NCBI RefSeq assembly: GCF_000463015.1
Contig: NC_022234.1
Span: 434,001 to 498,000, forward strand
From: Variovorax paradoxus B4
GTDB lineage: Bacteria; Pseudomonadota; Gammaproteobacteria; Burkholderiales; Burkholderiaceae_C
Length of the DNA stretch: 64,000 nucleotides
Reading direction: 5' to 3'
Position 1 is the stretch's first letter. The number at the start of each line of letters is the position of its first letter. Below are positions 1-7,214 of the stretch, piece after piece. The notes beneath the pieces were generated by a model. That model searched no databases, was not told the origin of the DNA, and was given only the letters and a program-made list of their open reading frames with translations. A program made the translations under genes and the position numbers.

Positions 1-684
1 ACGGGCATGACCGACTACATCGCCGATGCGGCCACCCACCTGCGCCTGCGCGCCGAGGCCATCAGCCGGGAATTCAGGGAAGACATCCATGAATCGGGGC
101 CGCTGTCCTACGAGGTTCGCCTTGTCGACGGAACGACGATCGAAGCCGTGGTCCGGCACGGCCGCACGAGCGATCTCGTGGTGCTCGGCCAGGACGACGA
201 ATCGGATGCGACGGACACCACCGTGCGCGGCCTGGTGCCGCAGGTGCTGATGGAAACCGGGCGTGCGCTGCTGGTCGTGCCTTGCGCCGGGAACTTCAGC
301 GGACCCGCAAGGAATGTCGTGGTCACCTGGAACGGCTCGCGGGAGTCCACCGTCGCCATCCACGCGGCGCTGCCGGCGCTGCGGCGCGCATCGCAGGTGA
401 CGCTGATCTCCCACAGGCATCCGGGCGAAGCGGACGACGAACAGCGGCTCCTCATTCCGGAGATGCTCCAATTCCTGCTCAGGCACGGCGTGCGCGCGGG
501 TGCGCAGCGCGAGGTGACCGAGATCGACATCGCCGATGCCCTGCTGTCGCGCGTCGCAGACCTTGGCGCCGACCTGCTCGTGATGGGCGGCTACGGCCAC
601 TCGCGCTTTCGCGAGCGCGTGCTGGGCGGCGTCACACGGCAGATCCTCGCGCAGATGACCGTGCCGGTTCTGATGGCGCATTGA
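1..684 (+). CDS. Universal stress protein (UspA family), 5' end outside window
   Basis: The reading frame is open from base 1. Its first codons (T-G-M-T-D) align with residues about 54-58 of the complete paralogue at 44380-45225, so roughly the first 53 residues are missing because the window begins inside the gene; the ATG at 7 is internal. Two-domain USP: the second domain ends with the ATP-binding signature GGYGHSRFRE and the typical C-terminal strand TVPVLMAH. USPs are soluble nucleotide-binding proteins induced by stress and, in many proteobacteria, by oxygen limitation. It is followed after 12 bp by a phosphotransferase-like gene on the same strand, an arrangement repeated at 38803-40724. 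Its promoter lies upstream of the window. Confidence 0.93.
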   Translation, partial: TGMTDYIADAATHLRLRAEAISREFREDIHESGPLSYEVRLVDGTTIEAVVRHGRTSDLVVLGQDDESDATDTTVRGLVPQVLMETGRALLVVPCAGNFSGPARNVVVTWNGSRESTVAIHAALPALRRASQVTLISHRHPGEADDEQRLLIPEMLQFLLRHGVRAGAQREVTEIDIADALLSRVADLGADLLVMGGYGHSRFRERVLGGVTRQILAQMTVPVLMAH

Positions 685-696
685 CCGAGGCGGCAG

Positions 697-2208
697 ATGG
701 ACACGACACTGGTGAAGGCGCTGCGCGACGCGCTGCAGCGCGAAACCGGCGCGCGCGTCGAGCTGGTCGAGACGCACATCTCGTGGGTGCTGCTGACGGC
801 CACGCTCGCCTACAAGCTCAAGAAGCCCGTGCGCTTTCCCTTCGTCGACTTCGCAAGCATCGCGGCGCGCAAGCATTTCTGCGAGGAAGAACTGCGCCTC
901 AACCGGCGTTTCGCGCCGTCGCTGTACCTGGACGTGATGCCGGTGTGCGGCGCGCGCGAGGCACCGCGGCTCGGAGGCGAGGGCGTGCCGATCGACCACG
1001 TGGTCCGCATGCGGCGCTTTCCGGAGTCGTCGCTGCTGCGCAACCTGCTCGCGGCCGGCCGGCTGGAGCCGGCCTGGCTCGACGGCTTTGCGCAGCGGCT
1101 GGCGGCGCTGCAGGGCGCGGCCGAGCGCGTCGTGCCGCCGTCCGCATTCGGCGCGCCGGACGCCATCGTTCGTGCGGCCGTCGATGTCCTGAGCCAGCTG
1201 CTCGTGCAGCGCAGCGACAGCCGTCTCGCGACCCTGTCCGCATGGATCCGCGAACGCGCGCAGGCGCTGCACATGGCCTGGATCGCGCGCCAGCAGGGCG
1301 GCGCGGTGCGCGAATGCCACGGCGACCTGCACATGGCCAATGTCGTCCTGGTGGACGGCGAACTCACCGCCTTCGACTGCATCGAGTTCGACCCTATGAT
1401 GCGCCGGATCGACGTGATGAGCGACGTCGCATTCCTCACCATGGACCTGAAGGCTCACGGCCGCGCCGACCTCGCGTTCCGCTTCCTGGATGCGTGGCTG
1501 CAGCACAGCGGCGACCACGCGGGCCTGCAGGTGCTCGGCTTCTACGAGGTGTACCGGGCGCTGGTGCGGGCCATGGCCGCGGGCCTGGGGCCGCAGGCCG
1601 CATCGAAGCCCGACTACCTGGCCTGCGCCGCGCAGTTGGCGCACAGCCCGCGGGGGCGTGCGCGCCTGCTGATCACGCACGGGTTCTCGGGTTCCGGCAA
1701 GTCGACCATCGCCTCGCAACTGCTGTGCGCCGCGGGCGCGGTGCGCATCCGTTCCGACGTGGAGCGCAAGCGCCTGTTCGGCCTCGATCCGCTCGCCCGC
1801 TCCGCCGAGCGGGGCCTGGCCATCTACGGCGCGGAAGCCACGCGGCGTACCTTCGAGCGCCTGCGCGCCTGCGCGCGCGACGCGTTGCTGGCGGGGTATC
1901 CGGTGATCGTGGATGCGGCCTTCCTGCGCAGCGCCGAGCGGCGCAGCTTCCAGGTGCTGGCGGCCGAGCTCGACCTGCCTTTCGCGATCCTGGACTGCCG
2001 TGCCGCCGAAGCCGTGCTGCGCCGCCGCGTGGCCGAGCGCGGTGCCGCGGGCACGGACGCGTCGGAGGCAAGCCTGGAGGTGCTGGCGCGCCAGCTCGCG
2101 GCGCACGAGGCTCTGGAGGCCGACGAGCGCGCGCTGGCCATCGAGGTCTTCACCGAGGACGCGGTCGACATCGCGTCGCTCGAGGCGCGCTGGCGCACGC
2201 AGGCCTGA
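697..2208 (+). CDS. Bifunctional aminoglycoside-phosphotransferase-like / P-loop kinase protein
   Basis: 503 residues in two domains. Residues about 1-310 resemble the APH/choline kinase fold (COG2187 type), with the catalytic-loop motif CHGDLHMANV near residue 207 followed by a metal-binding-type segment FDCIEFD. Residues about 325-500 are a small predicted kinase (COG0645 / zeta-toxin-like AAA fold) with Walker A GFSGSGKST. The substrate is unknown; despite the family name there is no reason to infer antibiotic resistance. It starts 12 bp after the upstream USP, so the two are probably co-transcribed. The APH-like half has a paralogue at 38803-39876 that lacks the P-loop domain. Ends convergently with the L,D-transpeptidase gene. 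Confidence 0.85.
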   Translation: MDTTLVKALRDALQRETGARVELVETHISWVLLTATLAYKLKKPVRFPFVDFASIAARKHFCEEELRLNRRFAPSLYLDVMPVCGAREAPRLGGEGVPIDHVVRMRRFPESSLLRNLLAAGRLEPAWLDGFAQRLAALQGAAERVVPPSAFGAPDAIVRAAVDVLSQLLVQRSDSRLATLSAWIRERAQALHMAWIARQQGGAVRECHGDLHMANVVLVDGELTAFDCIEFDPMMRRIDVMSDVAFLTMDLKAHGRADLAFRFLDAWLQHSGDHAGLQVLGFYEVYRALVRAMAAGLGPQAASKPDYLACAAQLAHSPRGRARLLITHGFSGSGKSTIASQLLCAAGAVRIRSDVERKRLFGLDPLARSAERGLAIYGAEATRRTFERLRACARDALLAGYPVIVDAAFLRSAERRSFQVLAAELDLPFAILDCRAAEAVLRRRVAERGAAGTDASEASLEVLARQLAAHEALEADERALAIEVFTEDAVDIASLEARWRTQA

Positions 2209-2235
2209 CTCGCAGCGAGGCCGCCGCTTCGGCGC

Positions 2236-3069
2236 TCACCTGCCGCCGGCCGGGGCGCCCGTGCCGCGCGATTCGGGCGTCGGCGACCAGGCGGGCCGCT
2301 CGGCGCGTGCGGAGTCGACCACGATCAGGTAGCGCCCCGCGCCTTCGACCGGGGTCTGGTCCGCCGGCAGCACCCACATTGGCGAGCCCTGCGCTGCAGC
2401 CGCGAGGTAGTCGGCATCGAGCACGCCGAAGCGGTCGAGCAGCCGGTTCAGGCTGGCCGGGATGCGGATGCAGCCCTTCGACTGCACGCTGCCGAGCCGC
2501 GGCTCCAGCAGGTCCGGGTCGGTGGCATGCATCTGCAACCGCATCGTGCCGATGCCGCCCTGGCCCCAGAGTCGCCGGGCCTGCTGCCATCCCAGGTCGA
2601 ACACGCGCATGCCCTTCGCCCCGTACCCGCGGATGCCATGCTCGTTGCGGGTGCCTTCGGCGCGGAAGTCGGGGTTGTCGGTCGTGAGCTCGAACACACC
2701 GAGCGGGGTCTCGAAGTGGTCGAACGCGCCGCCGCGCCCGGTCGATGCCGCAGCGGCGCCGATGAGCAGCGGCGCGGCGCCGTCGCCCAGCCAGTAGATG
2801 AAGATCGCCTGCACGTTCGGGCTGCGGTCGACGAGCGCGACGTATTGCGGCACGGGCGCGATGCCGGCCTGTGCGAGCGCGCCGAGCGCCAGCTCGCCAT
2901 ACCGCCTGGCTTCGTCGGGCGGTGGTTCGAGCCGATGGTCCACCTGCGCGCGGAAGACGTCGGCCAGCTCGGAGGGGGCCGCGGGTCCGGCGATCGTGCC
3001 GCCGGCGCAAAGCATTGCAAGGACGACGGCAAGGGGTGCAATGAAAGACGCACGGGGAGTGGGAGACAT
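2236..3069 (-). CDS. L,D-transpeptidase (YkuD) family protein, exported
   Basis: The chosen start (MSPTPRAS...) gives an N-terminal signal peptide with a hydrophobic core (IAPLAVVLAMLCAG) and cleavage near GTIAGPA; the longer frame upstream looks non-coding. The YkuD catalytic motif is visible near residue 205 as a conserved His (MHATD) followed by SKGCIRIP, whose Cys is the nucleophile. The family cross-links peptidoglycan stems or anchors lipoproteins in the periplasm; this member's substrate is not known. The predicted promoter has an FNR-type box at 3107-3120 and a -10 CAGACT at 3080-3085, putting the transcript start only about 4 nt before the ATG. Confidence 0.85.
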   Translation of the reverse strand: MSPTPRASFIAPLAVVLAMLCAGGTIAGPAAPSELADVFRAQVDHRLEPPPDEARRYGELALGALAQAGIAPVPQYVALVDRSPNVQAIFIYWLGDGAAPLLIGAAAASTGRGGAFDHFETPLGVFELTTDNPDFRAEGTRNEHGIRGYGAKGMRVFDLGWQQARRLWGQGGIGTMRLQMHATDPDLLEPRLGSVQSKGCIRIPASLNRLLDRFGVLDADYLAAAAQGSPMWVLPADQTPVEGAGRYLIVVDSARAERPAWSPTPESRGTGAPAGGR

Positions 3070-3079
3070 CGTGCGCCGG

Positions 3080-3120
3080 AGTCTGCAGGGCTTCGCGCCT
3101 TCCGCCTTGACGTGGCGCAA
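3080..3120 (-). promoter_or_regulatory. FNR/Dnr-type promoter of the L,D-transpeptidase gene
   Basis: Box TTGACGTGGCGCAA at 3107-3120 (half-sites TTGAC and CGCAA). On the minus strand a -10-like CAGACT lies at 3080-3085, 31 bp from the box centre. An identical 14-mer recurs at 30695-30708. The same box might also serve the plus-strand USP remnant and Nudix gene, but I see no good plus-strand -10. Confidence 0.65.
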
Positions 3121-3183
3121 GGCGGAACATGGGCCGTGCGGCGACCATGCGGCCATCGGGAATTCACTGTCGAAGGATCCACC

Positions 3184-3264
3184 ATGAAAATCATGCTTGC
3201 CGTCGATGGCAGCGGCCCGCGGCGCCGCCGTCGGATCGACCGCAGTCCCGAGGCGATGCGATGA
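3184..3264 (+). pseudogene. Remnant of a universal stress protein gene (27 codons)
   Basis: The frame begins MKIMLAVDGS, the stereotyped start of USP proteins (the intact USP at 49731 begins MKILMPVDGS), then turns into an arginine-rich tail and stops. A normal ribosome binding site (AAGGA) precedes the ATG. I read it as the 5' end of a deleted usp gene. Its stop overlaps the ATG of the Nudix gene (ATGA at 3261-3264), so it may now act as a translated leader for that gene. No further USP-like sequence follows. Confidence 0.6.
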
Positions 3265-3737
3265 AGTCGATCAGCCATGGCGTGTTGATCGTCAATGCCA
3301 ACGAGGAACTGCTGCTCTGCCATGCCAGCGGCAGCCCGCACTGGGACATCCCGAAGGGCGGCGGAAAGCTGACGGAAACGGGGCGACAGACGGTCGTGCG
3401 GGAGACCTTCGAGGAATGCGGCCTGCAACTGGCGCCCGAAGACCTTCTGCCGCTGGGATGCTTCGCGTCTCGTCCGGGAAAGGATCTGCAGCTCCACGCG
3501 GTCCTGATGGCGCGTTTCGACACGCACGCCTGCGTATGCCGCAGCCAGTTCGCGGACGGCCATGGACAGCTGCGTCCGGAAATGGACGGCTACCGGTGGG
3601 CGGCGTTCGACGAGGTGTCGCAATGGTGCGCGAAAGGCCTGGCCACGCTGCTGACCCGGACGCTCTCGCTCCCCACGATCCTGAGGCAACTCCAGGCGTT
3701 GAAGCGGCAACCCTCCAATGTCGGCCGCGTCGCCTAA
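3261..3737 (+). CDS. Nudix hydrolase
   Basis: 158 residues. The Nudix box GX5EX7REUXEEXGU is complete: GGGKLTE at about residue 33, then RETFEECGL at about 47-55. Nudix enzymes hydrolyse nucleoside diphosphates linked to another moiety; the WDIPKGGGK context resembles the Ap4A/diphosphoinositol group, but the substrate cannot be fixed from sequence. The ATG at 3261 is preferred because the domain starts immediately after it and because it overlaps the stop of the upstream 27-codon ORF, suggesting translational coupling. The end overlaps by 4 bp the end of the convergent DUF2892 gene. Confidence 0.85.
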   Translation: MKSISHGVLIVNANEELLLCHASGSPHWDIPKGGGKLTETGRQTVVRETFEECGLQLAPEDLLPLGCFASRPGKDLQLHAVLMARFDTHACVCRSQFADGHGQLRPEMDGYRWAAFDEVSQWCAKGLATLLTRTLSLPTILRQLQALKRQPSNVGRVA

Positions 3738-3925
3738 CTGCCGTGCCAACGGGTATCGAAGCCGAGCATCGAATAGACCGGGCAGACGCCGGCCACCCCC
3801 GTCAGCATTCCCAGCACCCCCAGGTAGCCCCAGGACTCGATGGTGCCGGGCGCGGCAAGCGCGACCAGCAGCATGCCCGACGCGATGCGCAGGGTGCGGT
3901 CGAGGATTCCAAGGTTGTTCGACAT
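3734..3925 (-). CDS. DUF2892 (YgaP-like) small inner-membrane protein
   Basis: 63 residues from MSNNLGILDR. Two predicted membrane segments (about 14-32 and 37-55) followed by CPVYSMLGFDT, the pattern of the YgaP transmembrane domain family (DUF2892). Function unknown; in YgaP this domain is attached to a rhodanese. A clear paralogue with the same CP-x-YS motif lies at 54155-54358. An FNR-type promoter lies upstream (box 3988-4001). The 84-residue extended frame is not needed. Confidence 0.8.
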   Translation of the reverse strand: MSNNLGILDRTLRIASGMLLVALAAPGTIESWGYLGVLGMLTGVAGVCPVYSMLGFDTRWHGS

Positions 3926-3959
3926 CCGGTTTTCTCTTTGCTGGAGCGCCACGGAAGGC

Positions 3960-4001
3960 ATCCTGCACGCGGGGTGGGCGGGCCGCATTGCGATGGATCA
4001 A
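3960..4001 (-). promoter_or_regulatory. FNR/Dnr-type promoter of the DUF2892 gene
   Basis: Box TTGCGATGGATCAA at 3988-4001 with minus-strand -10 CAGGAT at 3960-3965, 32 bp from the box centre. Predicted transcript start near 3953, 28 nt before the ATG. Confidence 0.65.
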
Positions 4002-4022
4002 GCGCCCGCGTGGAGGGCGTGT

Positions 4023-5222
4023 TCAGCCGGGCTTGCCATCCGCCCGTGCCCGGGTCAGCACGGGCCAGTAGCGCACGGCAAACAGGCCGAAGCCCAGGCT
4101 CCAGAATGCGGCGGAACAAAGGACCGCGGCGATCATGTGGGCCGGTGCGGCCAGCGGCACGAGAATCCGGACCAGCGCGGCGAGCAGGACCAGCACGAAG
4201 CAGGCGGTGTCGACCTGGTCGGCGCGCAGCACCCGGCCGGTGTGGCCCCGCGACGTGCGCACCATCATGCCGATGATGAGCCCGCCCGCGGCGCCCACGG
4301 TCAGCGCATGGGTGGCGAGCGATGCCGGCGCCAGGCCGTGCAGCGCCATCGCCCGCAGCGCGAGGTGCACCGGAATCCATGCGTAGGCCACATGCAGCAC
4401 CAGCACCAGCGTGTTGGCGGGCGCCTTCCAGGGCCGCCAGAGCAGCCAGCGCACCAGATGCGCGAGTGCCGCAGGCAGCGCGATGGCGATCCCGACGATC
4501 GGTGGCAGGCCCGTGGCATCGGCCAGCAGCAGCGCGAGCACCAATCCCAGCGCGGCCTTCTCGACCAGGGCGTGCCGCGTGGCACCGGCGCCCGAAATGC
4601 CGTTGTTGGTGAACATCGGAATCACCCGGCCACCCATGACGGCCATGATGAACAACAGGGCGTCCAGCGCCAGCTGGATGCCCAGCCACGCCGGCACCGC
4701 GAGCATGCCGAGCGCCGACAGGTGAAAGGCGAATGCGGCGCCCGAGAGCAGCAGCAGCAATCCGATGAAGAAGTAGTTGCGGCGGTTGCGCGCGGCCACC
4801 AGCGGAACGGCCAGGGCCACCGCGCAGGCCAGCGGAAACGCCGCGTTGACCACCGCGGCCGTCCACGCGAAGGGCGTGAGCACGAGCATGCGGCCCGCCA
4901 CCCAGAGCGCCGCCAGCGCGGCCAGCGGCAGACCCGCGGGCGTGGGACGGCCGGACCAGTTGCGCACCGCGGTGAAGAGGAATCCGACGATCACGGCCAG
5001 CGCGAAGCCGAACAGCATCTCGTGCGCATGCCACATCGGCCCCTGCAGGTAGGCGCGCGGCAGCCAGCCGGCGAACTGCATCGCCCACAGCGCGATGGAC
5101 AGTGCCGCGAACGCGCTGGCCAGCAGGTAGAAGGGACGGAAGCCGAGCTGCCACAGGGCAAAGGCGGGCGCATGGGCGGCAGGGGGCTGCGCAGGTTCGA
5201 GCGGAATGAAGGACGCCATCAT
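4023..5222 (-). CDS. nnrS: NnrS family haem-copper membrane protein
   Basis: 399 residues, about 12 predicted membrane segments. It has the NnrS family hallmarks: LWQLGFRPFYLLAS near the start, WHAHEMLFG near residue 65, GGRVIPMFTNNG near 205 and the closing MMVRTSRGHTGR region. NnrS proteins are haem- and copper-containing membrane proteins that protect against nitric oxide stress and are regulated by FNR/Dnr or NsrR. The start ATGATG overlaps the stop of the preceding gene (ATGA). It is the last gene of the norZ-nsrR operon. Confidence 0.9.
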   Translation of the reverse strand: MMASFIPLEPAQPPAAHAPAFALWQLGFRPFYLLASAFAALSIALWAMQFAGWLPRAYLQGPMWHAHEMLFGFALAVIVGFLFTAVRNWSGRPTPAGLPLAALAALWVAGRMLVLTPFAWTAAVVNAAFPLACAVALAVPLVAARNRRNYFFIGLLLLLSGAAFAFHLSALGMLAVPAWLGIQLALDALLFIMAVMGGRVIPMFTNNGISGAGATRHALVEKAALGLVLALLLADATGLPPIVGIAIALPAALAHLVRWLLWRPWKAPANTLVLVLHVAYAWIPVHLALRAMALHGLAPASLATHALTVGAAGGLIIGMMVRTSRGHTGRVLRADQVDTACFVLVLLAALVRILVPLAAPAHMIAAVLCSAAFWSLGFGLFAVRYWPVLTRARADGKPG

Positions 5223-6382
5223 CTGGCCTTTCGGGCGCCCTCGGCGCCATGTTGAATGCGCCACGCGACGGCCGCGCCGGCCACGGTGACGGCAAAGAAA
5301 GCAATCGCGGCCGCGTTGAGCGAAGCGCCGGCGGCGCGCAGTGGATCGCTGAAGCTCCCCAGTACCAGCCGCACGAAAAGAGACAGGTGCAGCGTGGCCA
5401 GCGGCAGGTAGAAGAAGGTGCCGAAGCGCAGCTTGATGCGTGCGATGGCCGGCAGCACGACGGGCGCATGCCCCATCACCATGCTGATGACGAAGCCCAG
5501 CCCCAGCGCGTGCAGTGCGATGTCGCGGGTGGGCCCTCCGAGCGCGGCCGCGGCCCAGGCCGCGCCGGCGATCCCGAGCCAGGCATAGCCGCCCAGCAGG
5601 CAGACCGCCATGTAGCGGCTGATGCCGTGCGTGAACACCGTGCGCCGCGCGATGTCGAACACCGCGAGCCACACGGCCAGCAGAGCGAGCGCCGCGCCGT
5701 AGACCAGTCCGCCGGCGCGCGGGGCCAGGCCCGAGCATGCGGCGCCTGCCAGCAGCAGCGCCAGCACGGCATGCAGCGTCAGGCTGGCCGCAGGACGCCG
5801 GCGCATGAGCCGCGTCATCTCGAGCCGTTCGGCCGCGATCGTCATGACCAGAAAGGCGAACCACCACGGGAAGACGGCACCGCCGTCGCGGCCCAGCGCA
5901 AACAGAAGGTTGCCCGCCACCCACGCGGCCGCGCCGACCGCCAGCAGCAGCGTGTGCGCCGCGCGCTGGCGCCACACGACCAGCGCGTTGACCGCCAGGA
6001 AGAACACCGCCGCCGCCACGCCGAGCCACGCGCCGGCGGCCTGCTGTCCGAAGGCCAGGCACAGCGCGCCGGTGCCCGACGCCAGCGGTGCAGCCAATGC
6101 CCAGCGATGCTTGACGGCCACGGCGCGCTCGATGCCGATGGCGGTGCCCAGGAAGCCGCAGATCATCAGTGCGGCATGCACCAGCAGCAGCTGGCCGGCT
6201 GCGGCGAACGAGAGCGGGTCCGGCACCGCGACGCCGAGCCGCCAGAGCCCGCCCGCAATGCCACCCACCAGCGACACGCCGGCCAGCGCGCCGAACAGCG
6301 CACGCGCGAAAACCCGGCCACGCGCCGGCGATGTCTTCGTTGGCCGTCCCGTACGGGCGGCGGGGCCTGCAGCGCCTACCAT
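5219..6382 (-). CDS. Multi-spanning membrane protein of the nor/nnrS operon, unknown function
   Basis: 387 residues with about 11-12 hydrophobic segments. Histidines sit at membrane positions, including LLLVHAALMICGF near residue 70 and HALGLGFVISMVMGHAPVVL near 275-295, compatible with haem or metal binding as in NnrS. I do not recognise a named family with certainty; it may be a distant NnrS relative or a quinol/NO-related sensor. The start GGATGGTAG overlaps the end of the DUF59 gene, and the stop overlaps the nnrS start, so it is translationally coupled on both sides, which supports a role in NO handling. Confidence 0.75.
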   Translation of the reverse strand: MVGAAGPAARTGRPTKTSPARGRVFARALFGALAGVSLVGGIAGGLWRLGVAVPDPLSFAAAGQLLLVHAALMICGFLGTAIGIERAVAVKHRWALAAPLASGTGALCLAFGQQAAGAWLGVAAAVFFLAVNALVVWRQRAAHTLLLAVGAAAWVAGNLLFALGRDGGAVFPWWFAFLVMTIAAERLEMTRLMRRRPAASLTLHAVLALLLAGAACSGLAPRAGGLVYGAALALLAVWLAVFDIARRTVFTHGISRYMAVCLLGGYAWLGIAGAAWAAAALGGPTRDIALHALGLGFVISMVMGHAPVVLPAIARIKLRFGTFFYLPLATLHLSLFVRLVLGSFSDPLRAAGASLNAAAIAFFAVTVAGAAVAWRIQHGAEGARKAR

Positions 6383-6732
6383 CCCATGAACCGCTTGGCG
6401 CCGGCACTCATGCGCTCCGGGCTCCAGGGCGGCTCCCACACCAGCTCGACGCGGATCAGGAGCTCGGGTGGCACGACCTTGTCCAGTTCGGCTTCCGCCT
6501 CGTCCATGATGAGTTCGATCACCGGGCAGGCCGCGGAGGTCATCGTGATGCGCACCTGCGCCATCGCGGCGTCCACCGTGACACCATAGACCAGGCCCAC
6601 GTCGACGATGTTCATCGAGATCTCCGGATCGACGACGCGCGACAGCGCCGCGGTCAGCGGCTCGCGCAGCTGCTCGGGCCCTTCGTACGGAAAGGAGGCC
6701 GCGGCCGGTGCCGTGTCCGCCGGCGCGCTCAC
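6376..6732 (-). CDS. DUF59/MIP18 family metal-sulfur cluster assembly factor
   Basis: 118 residues. The conserved core VVDPEISMNIVDVGLVYG and TMTSAACPV (family motif T-x3-CP) identifies a DUF59/MIP18/SufT-PaaD type protein; these assist Fe-S cluster assembly on target proteins. A GTG start overlapping the nsrR stop (GTGA) is chosen because no ATG is available at the right place. Placed directly after the Fe-S regulator gene nsrR and in a transcript encoding NO reductase, it may help repair or load clusters damaged by NO; that is inference. Confidence 0.82.
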   Translation of the reverse strand: MSAPADTAPAAASFPYEGPEQLREPLTAALSRVVDPEISMNIVDVGLVYGVTVDAAMAQVRITMTSAACPVIELIMDEAEAELDKVVPPELLIRVELVWEPPWSPERMSAGAKRFMGW

Positions 6733-7196
6733 GCGTCCTCCCGTTCGGCTTGCAGCGCGCCGATGCGGCCTGCCAGGAACACCGTGGCCAGCGCCTCCCG
6801 GTTGTGGACGAGGTCGGCCAGCGTGTAGCGCTGCAGCACCGCGTGGAACGCTGCCACGGCTTCGCCCAGCACGCCCTGCAGGCGGCACAGGCCGGTGATG
6901 CGGCACGCGCCGCCGCCTTCCCCGAAACATTCCACGATGGCGCCGCTCTCGGTTTGGCGCACCACGTCGCCGACGTTGATCGCCTCGGGCGGCTTCGCGA
7001 GCGCCAGGCCGCCTCCCTTGCCGCGGACGTTGGCCAGCCACCCCTCCTTGCCCAGGAAGTGCACCACCTTGGTCAGGTGATGCTCGGACACCGCAAAGGA
7101 GGCGGCGATCTCGCCGATGGTGGCGCGGCGCTCGGGCTGCGCGGCCAGGTAGATCAGCACGCGCAGGCTGTAGTCGGTGAAGGCGGTGAGCTTCAT
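6729..7196 (-). CDS. nsrR: Rrf2 family NO-sensing repressor NsrR
   Basis: 155 residues. N-terminal winged helix typical of Rrf2 proteins (MKLTAFTDYSLRVLIYLA, then SEHHLTKVVHFLG and the GKGGGL wing). Three cysteines near residues 90-105 spaced C-x7-C-x5-C (ECFGEGGGACRITGLC) are the expected [4Fe-4S] ligands of NsrR. NsrR represses NO-detoxification genes until NO damages its cluster. It lies 18 bp after norZ in the same operon. An NsrR-like operator is visible over the operon's predicted transcription start (9897-9915), implying feedback control of its own transcript. Confidence 0.88.
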   Translation of the reverse strand: MKLTAFTDYSLRVLIYLAAQPERRATIGEIAASFAVSEHHLTKVVHFLGKEGWLANVRGKGGGLALAKPPEAINVGDVVRQTESGAIVECFGEGGGACRITGLCRLQGVLGEAVAAFHAVLQRYTLADLVHNREALATVFLAGRIGALQAEREDA

Positions 7197-7214
7197 GGCT
7201 GCACTGGCGCCGTG

